Both the position numbers and the translations under genes were made by a program. A stretch of DNA of 64,000 bases from Haematospirillum sp. H4485 (GTDB lineage: Bacteria > Pseudomonadota > Alphaproteobacteria > Rhodospirillales > Rhodospirillaceae): the NCBI RefSeq assembly GCF_012102745.1, contig NZ_JAAVSY010000010.1, positions 37,360 through 101,359 on the forward strand. The letters are read 5' to 3'. The notes under the pieces were generated by a model. It was not told where the DNA came from. It was given only the letters and a program-made list of their open reading frames with translations, and searched no databases. Below are positions 27,571-37,149 of this stretch, piece by piece. Each line of letters begins with the position of its first letter. The first letter of the stretch is position 1.

Positions 27571-28538
27571 GGAACTTTCTCCAGGGTGGGGGAGCTGGTG
27601 TGCTCAACCACTTTCTTGCCGGTCACGTGTACGAAGACATCCTCAAGATCCGGCTGACGAACCCCGATCGACAGAACCTCGGCGTTGTAATGTTCCAGAA
27701 TACCACTGATCAAGGATGCTGCTTTGTCGGCATTTGTATTGTCGATGCGCAGTTCATCGCCATAGCGCCATGATGTTTGCCCGAATTGCGAGGACAGGAT
27801 GGTTGCAAAGGCTTGTGGGTCACGTGGGGTCATCACCACCATGGTTGCCCCGACCCGGGCTTTCAGCATATCCGGGCTGTCATGGGCCAGAAGCCTGCCA
27901 TTGTGCATGATGGCCACGGTATCAGCATAATCAGCATCGGAGAAGACATGGCTGGTCATCAGGATTGTTATGTTTTCGTCCTGCTGCACGCGTTTGAGTG
28001 TGTTCAGGAAAGAGCGCCGGCTGGCTGGATCCAGCCCTGTTGTTGGTTCATCCAGCAAAAGAATGCGAGGGCGTGTCAACAAGCACTTTGCAAGCTCGAC
28101 CTGCCGGGCCAGCCCACCGGAAAGGGTCTCTACCCTCTCATCCAGTCGATCGCCGAGGTCTGTCCATGCCAATGCTTGAGCACAGCGTGTCCTGTAGTCC
28201 TCTGTCCCCAAGCCATGCAGACGCGCATGCAGGCGAAGGTTCTCGGCAACGGACAATTGTTTGTCCAGTGCGGGGCTCTGGAAAACCACCCCTGTTATAC
28301 GCCGGGCAGCCCCGGGATTGGCCAGTACGTCGGATCCGTCAATACGGATTGATCCCGAAGACGGCTGTGACAGCCCGCACAGCATGCGAAAAAGACTTGA
28401 TTTTCCACTGCCGTTCGGGCCGGACAGAATGCACAGGGTGCCCATTTCAACGGTAAGATCCAGGTTGTCCAGCGCCATTCGCTGCGGCTGGCGTCGTGAT
28501 CCCGGATAGGTATGACAGAGGTTGCGAACAACAATCAT
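27567..28538 (-). CDS. ABC transporter ATP-binding protein
   Basis: The ATPase partner of the ABC-2 permease. Walker A is GPNGSGKSS, the signature motif LSGGLARQ, and Walker B with the D-loop ILLLDEPTTGLDPAS. The C-terminal ~100 residues resemble the extension of DrrA-type exporter ATPases (TGKK near the end). The start taken is the ATG of MIVVRNL; a TTG seven codons upstream is open. It is divergent from merR, with ~170 bases between. Total length is 323 residues. Confidence 0.92.
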   Translation of the reverse strand: MIVVRNLCHTYPGSRRQPQRMALDNLDLTVEMGTLCILSGPNGSGKSSLFRMLCGLSQPSSGSIRIDGSDVLANPGAARRITGVVFQSPALDKQLSVAENLRLHARLHGLGTEDYRTRCAQALAWTDLGDRLDERVETLSGGLARQVELAKCLLTRPRILLLDEPTTGLDPASRRSFLNTLKRVQQDENITILMTSHVFSDADYADTVAIMHNGRLLAHDSPDMLKARVGATMVVMTPRDPQAFATILSSQFGQTSWRYGDELRIDNTNADKAASLISGILEHYNAEVLSIGVRQPDLEDVFVHVTGKKVVEHTSSPTLEKVP

Positions 28539-28711
28539 CCGTGTAGGTGTTCCGTACAATGTTGGGCGGCTGTCGCGGCAAGAGTACCCGTTATTTCATA
28601 CTCGGTTTCGGGCCGCAACAGTGGGGTATCGCCATTTATCTTTGCTCTTGTGCCCTTGGCCCTGATCGGCCACCCTGATCGCCTTGTCCTGTATGTGGAG
28701 AGGGATGGAGT

Positions 28712-29176
28712 GTGAGAGCGCGTCAAGACCTGTTCAGTATTGGATATTTGGCCAGGCAGAGTGGCTGCAAGGTGCCAACAATCCGGTACTATGAGCAGAT
28801 CGGTCTGATGCCTGTTCCGAATCGTACAGCTGGTAATCAGCGTGTTTACGGACCTGCGCATCTGGACCGTCTCAGCTTTATCAGGCACAGCCGCGAGCTT
28901 GGTTTTACCCTCGATGACATTCGCGAGCTTCTGCGTTTGTCCGATCATCCGGAAAAACCTTGCCATGAAGTGGATCGTATCGCCATGCGCCACCTGCACC
29001 GCGTGCGCGACCGCATTGCCAGGTTGCAGCGTTTGGAGCAAGAGCTGGAGCATATGTCCGAGCACCCGAATGGCCATACAGTCCGTGCCTGCCGTGTGAT
29101 TGAAGTCCTTTCAGACCACAGTCACTGTCTGTCAGCCAGTCATACCTCTTCAGAGGATCCGTCCGGGCTTGGGTAA
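28712..29176 (+). CDS. MerR-family regulator, probably metal-responsive
   Basis: A 154-residue MerR-type activator. The winged helix-turn-helix (FSIGYLARQSGCKVPTIRYYE) is at the N-terminus, followed by GLMPVPNRTAGNQRVY. A long dimerisation helix follows. Cysteines in KPCHEVD, VRACRVIE and HSHC, with nearby histidines, resemble the metal site of ZntR/CueR relatives, so a metal effector is likely (inference). The GTG start has GGATGGAG just upstream. It is divergent from the ABC transporter operon and could control it. Its last 37 bases overlap the end of greB on the other strand. Confidence 0.88.
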   Translation: MRARQDLFSIGYLARQSGCKVPTIRYYEQIGLMPVPNRTAGNQRVYGPAHLDRLSFIRHSRELGFTLDDIRELLRLSDHPEKPCHEVDRIAMRHLHRVRDRIARLQRLEQELEHMSEHPNGHTVRACRVIEVLSDHSHCLSASHTSSEDPSGLG

Positions 29177-29679
29177 GTGATCAACAGGACTTCCAGTGTA
29201 CTGATGCCGGCAGGGGTACGAACGGTTACGGTGTCTCCGATACCGGCTTTCATCAACGCCCGGGCAACGGGGGACTGCCAGCTGATTGAGCCGGTAGCCA
29301 TGTCTGCTTCATCCTTACCCAGAATGGTGACGGTTTTTTCTTCATCGCGTTCATTGACAAAGGTCACCGTGGCACCAAAAAAAACCTGCGACCGGTTTGT
29401 TTGCCGTGATGGATCGATTACTTCTGCACAGTCTATCCGTTTCAGCAAGAAGCGGACCCGTCGGTCAATCTCCCGCAGGCGTTTCTTGTTATACAGATAG
29501 TCACCATTTTCTGACCGGTCGCCATTTTGCGCAGCCCGCCATACGGCATCTACGGTCTTGGGTCTTTCAACGGTCCACAGGTGGCGGTACTCTTCTTTCA
29601 ACGCCTTCAGGCCATGCGGGGTGATCAGGTTCCGTTCCGTTTTTCCTTCTGTGGCAGGTGTGTTTGCAGACCGGATCAT
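29140..29679 (-). CDS. greB: Transcription elongation factor GreB-type
   Basis: Rescues backtracked RNA polymerase by stimulating transcript cleavage. The N-terminal coiled-coil domain includes [20 protein letters not shown] with the conserved acidic tip (RSENGDY), and the C-terminal FKBP-like domain carries [20 protein letters not shown]. The 179 residues and the longer N-terminus favour GreB over GreA. It follows tex with a 4-base overlap, so the two transcription factors are co-expressed. The 3' end runs 37 bases into merR on the opposite strand. Confidence 0.92.
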   Translation of the reverse strand: MIRSANTPATEGKTERNLITPHGLKALKEEYRHLWTVERPKTVDAVWRAAQNGDRSENGDYLYNKKRLREIDRRVRFLLKRIDCAEVIDPSRQTNRSQVFFGATVTFVNERDEEKTVTILGKDEADMATGSISWQSPVARALMKAGIGDTVTVRTPAGISTLEVLLITYPSPDGSSEEV

Positions 29680-32027
29680 GACCGGGGTTCCTTTTTATTC
29701 GGCTTTGTCTTCCAACCGGCTTTGGTCAGGGCATGGGCGAGCGCATTGTCAGTATTTTGATTCCTTGCGTTATCCTTGGCCTTTGGATGTGCCCGTGGCA
29801 CTTTCCGGATTTCGTCCTGTCCGGGTGTCCGGGGCTGGTTACCTGGCTTGCCGGGTTCTTCATCCATCCGCCGTGTCAACGCGATACGCTTACGTTGCAG
29901 ATCAACATCCAGAACCTTCACTTTCACGACGTCGCCGACCTTTACAACACTTCTTGGGTCTTTGACGAAGCGGTCGGACAAGGCAGAAATGTGGATCAGC
30001 CCGTCCTGGTGTACACCGATGTCCACGAAGGCCCCGAAGTTGGCAACGTTGGTAATGGTTCCTTCCAGAATCATGCCGGGCTCAAGATCCGCCACTTTCT
30101 CCACGCCATCACGGAACTGCGCTGTCCTGAATTCCGGTCGCGGGTCGCGTCCTGGTTTTTCCAGTTCCTTCAGAATGTCAATGACGGTCGGAGTACCAAA
30201 GCGATCGTTGGCAAAGGATTCCGGCCGCAAGGTGTGCAGCAGGGAAAGATTGCCAATCACATGCGTGATGGTGGTCTTGGCAATGGTCAGTATGTTTTGC
30301 ACAACGGAATAGGCTTCCGGGTGGACCGCCGATGCATCCAGGGGTTCATCGCCATTGAAAATGCGCAGGAAGCCGGCGCACTGTTCAAAGGTCTTTGGCC
30401 CCAGCCCTGCTACTTTCAGCAAGGTCCGACGGTTCTTGAATGCACCGTTGCTGTCGCGGAAGGCGACAATATTCTCGGCCAGTCGTTCCGAGATGCCGGC
30501 CACACGACTGAGGAGAGGGACCGATGCTGTATTCAGGTCCACGCCAACGGCATTAACTGCATCTTCAACAACCACATCCAGCGCCCGGGCCAGTTCCGGC
30601 TGAGACAGATCATGCTGGTACTGGCCGACGCCGATACTTTTGGGGTCGATCTTGACCAGTTCTGCAAGGGGGTTCTGCAGGCGTCGTCCTATGGAGACCG
30701 CACCGCGGAGCGAAACATCAAGATCCGGCAGTTCCCGTGATGCCCAAGCCGAAGCAGAGTATACGCTGGCACCGGCCTCGCTCACCGTAACCTTGGTAAC
30801 CCGCTGTTCCGGTAGCTGTCGGATCAGTTCAGCGGCCAATGCATCGGTTTCACGGCTTGCGGTGCCATTGCCAACTGCAATCAGCTGTACCTGATGTTTG
30901 ATGACCAAGCGGCCCAGCATTGCCAACGCTTCATTCCATTGTTTGCGGGGCTCATGCGGGTAAATTGTTGTTGTTTCAAGTACTTTTCCGGTCTGGTCGA
31001 TAACCGCGACCTTTACCCCTGTACGGTACCCGGGGTCCAGGGCCAGTGTTGCCCGCATACCTGCCGGGGCTGCCATCAATACATCCTTCAGGTTGGCAGC
31101 AAAGACCTGTATCGCTTCTTTTTCCGCTTTCTCACGCAGGCGTGCGGTTATGTCCGTTTCAATATGCCCGGACAGCTTGTTTTTCCATGTGGCCCGCACG
31201 GTCTCGACAAGCCACGGATCACCGGGGCGTCCCTTGTTGCCAATGCCGAAACGGCTGGCAATATAACGCAGGCATGTTTCACTGTCTCCTGTCTTCTCAT
31301 CACTGTCTGGATGACGTAATGACAGGCGGAGAACACCTTCTGCCGCGCCCCTGAACATGGCCAGCGCACGGTGACCTGCTATGTGGCGTACGGGTTCGCG
31401 ATGGTCAAAGTAATCGGTAAACTTGTTTCCTTGGTCATTTTTCCCTTTGATCACAGTGGAGAATAAAATCCCCTCAGACCACATCAACTCCCGCAGGGTT
31501 CCGACGAGTTCCGCGTGTTCAGCGAACCGCTCGATCAGGATGTGGCGTGCCCCTTCCAGCGCTTCTGCAGGGTTCGCAATTCCCTTGTCAGCATCAATAA
31601 AGCTGTGGGCCTTGGTTTCAGGATCGTGTCCCGGGTTTTCAAGAAGAGCATTGGCCAATGGCTCAAGCCCGGCTTCGCGGGCTGTGGTGGCTTTGGTACG
31701 GCGCTTGGGGCGATAGGGGAGGTAGATATCCTCCAGCTTGGCTTTTGTATTGGCACCGTCAATTCTGGTGCGCAGGTCAGCGGTCAGTTTGCCTTGGCTG
31801 TCGATGCTCTTGAGGATAGTGTCTCGCCTGTCCTCCAGATCACGCAAGTATCCCAGTCGCTCTTCCAGAAGGCGGAGCTGTGCATCGTCCAGCCCGCCTG
31901 TTGCTTCCTTGCGGTAGCGGGCAATAAAAGGAACGGTTGCTCCTGCGGCAAGAAGATCAATTGTAGCATTAACCTGAGATTCCCGACAGCCGAGATCCTG
32001 TGCAATCAAGGAGGCAATAGTCGACAT
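29676..32027 (-). CDS. tex: Tex-family RNA-binding transcription accessory protein
   Basis: A conserved nucleic-acid-binding protein related to eukaryotic Spt6. Domains in order: Tex N-terminal helical region (residues 1-~190), YqgF/RuvX-like fold ([17 protein letters not shown]), tandem helix-hairpin-helix ([18 protein letters not shown] and [16 protein letters not shown]), and a C-terminal S1 domain ([22 protein letters not shown]). The start is the ATG of [10 protein letters not shown], giving 783 residues; the open frame extends 30 codons upstream without similarity. It ends in a basic, low-complexity tail. Confidence 0.95.
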   Translation of the reverse strand: MSTIASLIAQDLGCRESQVNATIDLLAAGATVPFIARYRKEATGGLDDAQLRLLEERLGYLRDLEDRRDTILKSIDSQGKLTADLRTRIDGANTKAKLEDIYLPYRPKRRTKATTAREAGLEPLANALLENPGHDPETKAHSFIDADKGIANPAEALEGARHILIERFAEHAELVGTLRELMWSEGILFSTVIKGKNDQGNKFTDYFDHREPVRHIAGHRALAMFRGAAEGVLRLSLRHPDSDEKTGDSETCLRYIASRFGIGNKGRPGDPWLVETVRATWKNKLSGHIETDITARLREKAEKEAIQVFAANLKDVLMAAPAGMRATLALDPGYRTGVKVAVIDQTGKVLETTTIYPHEPRKQWNEALAMLGRLVIKHQVQLIAVGNGTASRETDALAAELIRQLPEQRVTKVTVSEAGASVYSASAWASRELPDLDVSLRGAVSIGRRLQNPLAELVKIDPKSIGVGQYQHDLSQPELARALDVVVEDAVNAVGVDLNTASVPLLSRVAGISERLAENIVAFRDSNGAFKNRRTLLKVAGLGPKTFEQCAGFLRIFNGDEPLDASAVHPEAYSVVQNILTIAKTTITHVIGNLSLLHTLRPESFANDRFGTPTVIDILKELEKPGRDPRPEFRTAQFRDGVEKVADLEPGMILEGTITNVANFGAFVDIGVHQDGLIHISALSDRFVKDPRSVVKVGDVVKVKVLDVDLQRKRIALTRRMDEEPGKPGNQPRTPGQDEIRKVPRAHPKAKDNARNQNTDNALAHALTKAGWKTKPNKKEPRS

Positions 32028-32246
32028 GGGCGTAGTTGTCCGTTGTTCTGCTGTTTCCCGTTTGCCGGACCCTAGCCTGCTTTCATGGTGCAGAGAAGGG
32101 TCAGGGTATTCGCGCACATTATCTTTTGTGTATGAGTGTATCCATATCTGTCTGCCTGGATACAGTTTCTGTGGCGATGGAATGTATTTTTGACTGTCAA
32201 TGAGAGTATGGACACCGTCTCATACAGGGTATCGGGCGGGGGCGTC

Positions 32247-33719
32247 ATGTTTTTCTCCAGATATGACAATGATTTTATCCAGATGCTGTCGCGTGCAACG
32301 CTGGATGCACTGCCCGATGCCGTCATGATTGCTGACAGTGAAACCCTGACCATTCAGTTTGCCAACAAGCGCAGCATGGAGATTCTCGCTCCTTTGGAGA
32401 GGTGGTTGCCGGTTCCTCTCGGTAGCCTGGTCGGCACCAGTATTGATGCGTTTCATAAAAACCCCGGGCATCAGCGTACCTTGCTTGCAGACCCGGGGAA
32501 TCTTCCACACCGGGCTATCGTATCTTTGGGTGCGCACAAGCTGGAACTGAAGCTTTCAGCTATTTACGATGGCAAGGGACGCTATGTTGCAGTGTGCCTG
32601 ACGTGGTCTCTGGCGACCGAGCATCTGCGTGTGGAAGCAGAAAACAACGCGCGTTTGCAGATGCTGGATCTCATGCCCGTGAACATCATCCTCTGCAACA
32701 AGAATGGAATTATAACGTATACAAACAAAAGGAGTCGAGAGACCCTGAAGAAAATAGAACATCTTCTGCCCTGTAAGGCCGAGGAGGTTATCGGGAAGAG
32801 CTATGACATCTTCCACCGTCGCCCGGAATATCAAAGGCAGATTATAGAAAAGCTTGGTGACCGCCAGCATCGCGCGGTTGTCCACGTCGGGGACGAGGCG
32901 ATGGATCTTCGCGTCAACCCGGTCAAGGATCATGCAGGGGCCGTGATCGGCACCATGGTGACGTGGTCGCTTGTCACCGAGCAAGAGCGTCTTGCCAACA
33001 TGGTTATGGAGCTGGCCTCCAAGGTTAATACCATATCGACAGACCTGAAGGTTCAGGCGACGGAAGGGGCTGCTGCTGCGGAGGAAACATCCAACCAGGC
33101 GGCGTCTGTGATGGCGGCTGTGGAGCAGCTCAGCGTGTCCATCAATGAAATCAGTGCCCGTTTATGTGATGCGGCCCGCATCAGCCATGAAACCAGGGAA
33201 GAGATGCGGCAGATGTTGGATCAAGTGTATGCCATGGATGAGGCATCGACACAGATTGATACGGTTATTTCCATGATTGCTGCGATTGCCGGTCAAACAA
33301 AAGTCTTGGCATTGAATGCTGCCATAGAGGCCTCGCGTGCTGGTTTCGAGGGCAAGGGGTTTGCTGTTGTTGCTGAAGAGGTTCATTCCCTGGCGCACCA
33401 GGCAGCGGAATCTGCCGCTTCTGTTGGTGACCGTATTGGCCTCCTGAAGGATACAACAAAAGCATGCCAGGACATTGCCCATCATCTGATGGGGCAGGTT
33501 GAGAACCTGTCGGAGATCTCTGCGGCCATTGCGGCCTCTGTCGAGGAGCAGAGTGCAGCTACATCAGAAATCAGCGGTAACGTTGCGCATGTATGCACGG
33601 CGACCGACACCACCAGCAAAGCCTCCAGTTCTACACTGGCAGCGGCCAGGGAGCTGGATCAGCGCAGCGGGAAGCTGGAGGGGATTATCAAGGACCTGAT
33701 GAATATGGACGATCGCTGA
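32247..33719 (+). CDS. Soluble methyl-accepting chemotaxis protein with two PAS-like domains
   Basis: A 490-residue receptor with no membrane segment. Two consecutive PAS-like domains cover about residues 15-130 and 140-255; each ends in a matching pattern (VCLTWSLATE and MVTWSLVTE), so the second probably arose by duplication. The signalling domain has ALNAAIEASRAGFEGKGFAV at its tip. The first domain contains DALPDAVMIAD and FANKRSME; the second contains LMPVNIILCNKNGIITYTNK. A heme or flavin cofactor cannot be inferred. The start is ambiguous: ATG 32247 (after GGCGGGGGCG) or ATG 32208 (after GAGAG). It is divergent from tex. Confidence 0.88.
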   Translation: MFFSRYDNDFIQMLSRATLDALPDAVMIADSETLTIQFANKRSMEILAPLERWLPVPLGSLVGTSIDAFHKNPGHQRTLLADPGNLPHRAIVSLGAHKLELKLSAIYDGKGRYVAVCLTWSLATEHLRVEAENNARLQMLDLMPVNIILCNKNGIITYTNKRSRETLKKIEHLLPCKAEEVIGKSYDIFHRRPEYQRQIIEKLGDRQHRAVVHVGDEAMDLRVNPVKDHAGAVIGTMVTWSLVTEQERLANMVMELASKVNTISTDLKVQATEGAAAAEETSNQAASVMAAVEQLSVSINEISARLCDAARISHETREEMRQMLDQVYAMDEASTQIDTVISMIAAIAGQTKVLALNAAIEASRAGFEGKGFAVVAEEVHSLAHQAAESAASVGDRIGLLKDTTKACQDIAHHLMGQVENLSEISAAIAASVEEQSAATSEISGNVAHVCTATDTTSKASSSTLAAARELDQRSGKLEGIIKDLMNMDDR

Positions 33720-33725
33720 TTTCCT

Positions 33726-35117
33726 TCAGAACATGTCAAAAGCCGGAACAGGCACAGGTGCCGTTCTTGGTCCCGGTGCCTCTTTTTCCAGTGTTTGCAG
33801 CACGGCTCTGACTGATGTGGCCACCTTTTCCATCTGATCATTGGTGATGCAGTACGGTGGAAGAAGGTAGACCGTGTTGCCCAAGGGGCGGATGAGCATG
33901 CCGGCTTGCAGGAACAGTTCTCTCAATCGCGGTGCCAAGGATGATGCATAGCCGGGATCAGGGCATTCCAGATCAAAGGCTGCGATGGTCCCGGTAACCC
34001 GGAAGTGCCGCGTCAACGCGCTTTCAGCCACAATGTCTGCCAATGTGCTGCGGTGGAATGTTTCAATCTGGTGGCGCGCATCCTTGCAGGCATCTGTTAT
34101 CAAAAGATCCAGCGATGCCAAGGCGGCAGCACATCCCAGCGGGTTTGCCGTAAAAGAGTGCCCGTGCAGGAAAGCGCGGTCTACGGACTCGTCCAGAAAA
34201 GCCTGGTAGACAGCATCACTGGTTACCGTGGCGGACAAGGGCATAAAGCCACCGGTCAAGCCTTTGGACAGGCATATGAAGTCGGGTGTAACCCCTGCCT
34301 TTACGCATGCAAACAGATCTCCGGTTCGTCCGAAACCTGTCATGACTTCATCAAAGACAACCATAATACCGTGATGGTGCAGGCGCTCTGTGACAGCACG
34401 CAGGAAGGCCGGGCGGTGCATACGCATGCCGCAGGCCCCTTGAACCAAAGGCTCGATCAGAGCCGCGACCGTTGTCTGTCCATACTGGTCAAGATGGGCT
34501 TCCAGTGCTTTCAGGGCACGCTCTTCCCCATTCTCGACCAGGTCATGACCCATGGAAGAATCATGGCAGGCAATCGGCATGATATCTACTGGCAACAGAA
34601 GTTGCTTCCAGGCCCGGAAGAAGTTTGACGAGGCCCCGGCTGACATGGCCCCAACGGTGTCGCCATGATATCCGCCCTCGAAAGCCAGGAACCGGGTCCG
34701 CTGCTTTTCTCCTTTGTTGGCCGCATGCTGGAAAGCCATTTTCATCGCGACTTCCACTGCGGTTGAGCCATTGTCAGAAAAGAAGACACGGGATAATGGG
34801 TCTGGTAGCAGTGTGGCAAGGCGGCTGGCCAGGCGTATGGCTGGCTCGTGCGTAAATCCCGCAAAAATCACGTGTTCCAGTGTGGCGGCTTGCTCTGCAA
34901 CGGCGCGGGCTATGGCGGGATGTGCATGCCCATGCAGATTGACCCACCACGATGAAATCAGGTCCAAGATATGGCGCCCATCCGTTGTTGTCAGAACGGC
35001 CCCTGATGCGGACCGTACGGGTATGGCATCCGGGGCTGTCATGGCCTGGGTGAAAGGATGCCACAGATGAGCACGATCCAGGGCAATCAGACTGCTGGTT
35101 TCCATATTCATCATCAT
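33726..35117 (-). CDS. bioA: Adenosylmethionine-8-amino-7-oxononanoate aminotransferase
   Basis: A PLP enzyme that aminates 7-keto-8-aminopelargonic acid to diaminopelargonic acid in biotin synthesis, with S-adenosylmethionine as amino donor. HLWHPFTQ and DGRHILDLISSWWVNLHGHAHP are BioA hallmarks. The PLP lysine lies in LSKGLTGGFMPLS, preceded by VVFDEVMTGFGRTG. At 463 residues it is slightly longer than usual because of a short proline-rich C-terminus. The start is one of four clustered ATG codons after GCGGAG. It is the last gene of the bio operon. Confidence 0.96.
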   Translation of the reverse strand: MMMNMETSSLIALDRAHLWHPFTQAMTAPDAIPVRSASGAVLTTTDGRHILDLISSWWVNLHGHAHPAIARAVAEQAATLEHVIFAGFTHEPAIRLASRLATLLPDPLSRVFFSDNGSTAVEVAMKMAFQHAANKGEKQRTRFLAFEGGYHGDTVGAMSAGASSNFFRAWKQLLLPVDIMPIACHDSSMGHDLVENGEERALKALEAHLDQYGQTTVAALIEPLVQGACGMRMHRPAFLRAVTERLHHHGIMVVFDEVMTGFGRTGDLFACVKAGVTPDFICLSKGLTGGFMPLSATVTSDAVYQAFLDESVDRAFLHGHSFTANPLGCAAALASLDLLITDACKDARHQIETFHRSTLADIVAESALTRHFRVTGTIAAFDLECPDPGYASSLAPRLRELFLQAGMLIRPLGNTVYLLPPYCITNDQMEKVATSVRAVLQTLEKEAPGPRTAPVPVPAFDMF

Positions 35118-35126
35118 GGCTCCGCT

Positions 35127-35768
35127 TTATATCCAGGCCGAAAGGTCAAGGGTTTCTGCCGCGTGCCGGATGGATGTCTTGTCCAGTGGGGAGAGCACGG
35201 GAATATGGCCGATTACGGGAACCTGTCCAAGCCGCTTGATCGTGCTGATGTTGTCAGGATTGTCCGGCCCGCAGAACAGAACTCCTGCAACAGGGATATG
35301 GCGTACCTTGAGTGCTTCCAGGCTGAGCAGGGTATGGTTGATGGTTCCCAGTTCTGTCCGGGCGACGATGATAACGGGTATCCCCAATCTTTTCATGATA
35401 TCGATCATCAGGACCCGATCGGTCAAGGGTACCATCAGGCCACCGGCACCCTCAACGATCAGGGGGCTTTCGGAGGGAAACCTGTTCTCCAGGTGTGCTG
35501 GTTCAATGATCTTCCCTTCAAGCCGTGCGGCCTGATCCGGCGACAGGGCAGCCCTGAAGGCGAAAGCTGGTGCCGGGAAATCATTTGGGTAATGGCCAGT
35601 CAGGCTGGCTACCGTTGCGGTGTCTCCGCCCGGTAGATCATCGGTGCCGGATTGCACCGGCTTCCAGTACAGGGCACCTGTTGCTTTGACCAGGCAGGCA
35701 CAGGCAACGGTTTTCCCCACATCCGTATCGGTGCCGGTGACAAAAAAGCCGCGGAATGCCGTCTTCAT
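35127..35768 (-). CDS. bioD: Dethiobiotin synthetase
   Basis: Closes the ureido ring of dethiobiotin using ATP and CO2. The P-loop GTDTDVGKT is at residues 12-20; VEGAGGLMVPL and the KPVQSGTDD stretch are further family motifs. The start ATG overlaps the bioC stop (ATGA) and has GGAG six bases upstream; an in-frame ATG four codons earlier is less likely. It has 213 residues. bioA follows after nine bases. Confidence 0.96.
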   Translation of the reverse strand: MKTAFRGFFVTGTDTDVGKTVACACLVKATGALYWKPVQSGTDDLPGGDTATVASLTGHYPNDFPAPAFAFRAALSPDQAARLEGKIIEPAHLENRFPSESPLIVEGAGGLMVPLTDRVLMIDIMKRLGIPVIIVARTELGTINHTLLSLEALKVRHIPVAGVLFCGPDNPDNISTIKRLGQVPVIGHIPVLSPLDKTSIRHAAETLDLSAWI

Positions 35769-36532
35769 GGCCGGCTCCATATAACAGTCAGGATTTCATA
35801 GGTCATGGTCAGGGGGTGCCCCTGCGTTATGCGCATCAGGTGACGCATCTGGGACACGGTCATGGGGGCAGCTTGTTGTGGTGCTGTACGGGCCCCGGTA
35901 TGGCGCAGATGGTCAAGAAACTCGAACAGGTTTGCACAGTGCATCGGCACATCATGTGCGGAGATGCGCGCATGGGGCAAATGTATGGCCAATGTATCCC
36001 GGTTTGGCCCAAGGGGTGTGGGCGGTTGCATGCCGGCCTGACTGCACAGGGATCTCCACTCGACAAATGTTTGCGATCCGGGCAGGGTCATTGTCAGAAT
36101 TCCTCCGGGACGCAATAAGCTGTAAAGCCGCCGTAAAGCCGAGGGACAATCAGAGAACCACTGTGCTGTCATGTTCGACACCACAAGGTCGACTGATTGC
36201 GGGGGAAGGTCCGGCCATTCCCCATCCATGCACCGGCCATTCAGGTTTATGGCATGGGGCTGCATGCGACGCAGACAGGCTTGAACCATGGAAGGCGCAA
36301 TATCCGTGGCATGCCAAAGGGCAGGGCGAAGGACCGGTGCAAGCTGTTTAGTCAGGAAACCGGTTCCACACCCAACTTCCAGAACAACAGGGCAGGAGGG
36401 CAGGTTAATAGCCTTCAGGCTTTCAGCAAGGGTTGTTGCAATGTGGCGCTGGATGGCGGCGGCGGCATCATAGGTTGTTGCTGCATCATTGAAACGCCGG
36501 GCAACCTTCTGTTTCCAGGCGATCGTGTTCAT
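35765..36532 (-). CDS. bioC: Malonyl-ACP O-methyltransferase
   Basis: Methylates malonyl-acyl carrier protein so that fatty-acid synthesis can extend it to pimeloyl-ACP methyl ester. The N-terminus KVARRFNDAATTYDAAAAIQ and the S-adenosylmethionine motif VLEVGCGTGFLTKQL are typical of BioC. It has 255 residues. It sits between an esterase gene and bioD, with 4-base overlaps on both sides, matching the need for an esterase to remove the methyl group it adds. Confidence 0.94.
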   Translation of the reverse strand: MNTIAWKQKVARRFNDAATTYDAAAAIQRHIATTLAESLKAINLPSCPVVLEVGCGTGFLTKQLAPVLRPALWHATDIAPSMVQACLRRMQPHAINLNGRCMDGEWPDLPPQSVDLVVSNMTAQWFSDCPSALRRLYSLLRPGGILTMTLPGSQTFVEWRSLCSQAGMQPPTPLGPNRDTLAIHLPHARISAHDVPMHCANLFEFLDHLRHTGARTAPQQAAPMTVSQMRHLMRITQGHPLTMTYEILTVIWSRP

Positions 36533-37149
36533 GACCGGATGATCCTGACAATAGCGTTGGCAACAATGTGTGGGTGGGTATGTAATAGCCTGTGTCCGCC
36601 CTCTTGGATGATCGCGGCGGAATCACCAAAGCATGCCCGGCTGTGTGCAACAGATACAAGAGGATCCCTGTCTCCAGCCAGCGCAAGGGCAGGCTGTGCC
36701 GGGCGTCTGTCTGCCTCAAGAAGGCGGGTCAACCCGGCAGACAAGGCTTTGTGGTTATAGGTTACGCTGTCATCCAGGAAACGGGAAGCCCCGATACTGG
36801 ATAGAAAGGTTATGACCGTTGATGCTGTATCTTCATCCAGTTGTTTCCGCATGCGTTGGAGAATGCGTACAGGCACTCCCTCCGGGAAATCTGTCCCCGC
36901 ACAGAACCGCGTGAATCCATTGACCGCTATCCATGGAATGCCGTTCAGGTCCGGATAACCCAATGCGTCCAGGCATCCAAGGGAATATCCCACAACAAGG
37001 TCAGGCCTGTGTCCGGACCATGGCTTCTGTTGGCCGAAATACCCTGCGTCGGGGCATTCTGTATCTAGGTCGTTCGGTAGATTGGCCTGCACCCCTTTCC
37101 AGTCTTTAGCAGATCCGGCCCAGCCATGAAGCAGAAGAATGCGTGTCAT
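36529..37149 (-). CDS. Compact alpha/beta-hydrolase, likely pimeloyl-ACP methyl ester esterase
   Basis: At 206 residues it is clearly shorter than BioH (about 256) and closer to BioG in size. The nucleophile elbow GYSLG has its serine at residue 56; a possible acid is Asp160 or Asp162 in AGDRDP, and the histidine is His186 in EGGHRLL. HGWAGSAKDW near the start provides the oxyanion hole. The position inside the bio operon, directly before bioC and coupled to it by a 4-base overlap, makes removal of the BioC methyl group the likely job. I cannot say whether it belongs to BioH, BioG or another esterase group. The start overlaps the bioF stop. Confidence 0.75.
   Translation of the reverse strand: MTRILLLHGWAGSAKDWKGVQANLPNDLDTECPDAGYFGQQKPWSGHRPDLVVGYSLGCLDALGYPDLNGIPWIAVNGFTRFCAGTDFPEGVPVRILQRMRKQLDEDTASTVITFLSSIGASRFLDDSVTYNHKALSAGLTRLLEADRRPAQPALALAGDRDPLVSVAHSRACFGDSAAIIQEGGHRLLHTHPHIVANAIVRIIRS

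Noticed and set aside
26026..28538. Interpretation of the ABC genes as the ThiXYZ thiamine-precursor importer
   Set aside because: There is no periplasmic binding protein, and the permease is of the ABC-2 type, not the ThiX type. Only tenA supports a thiamine link.
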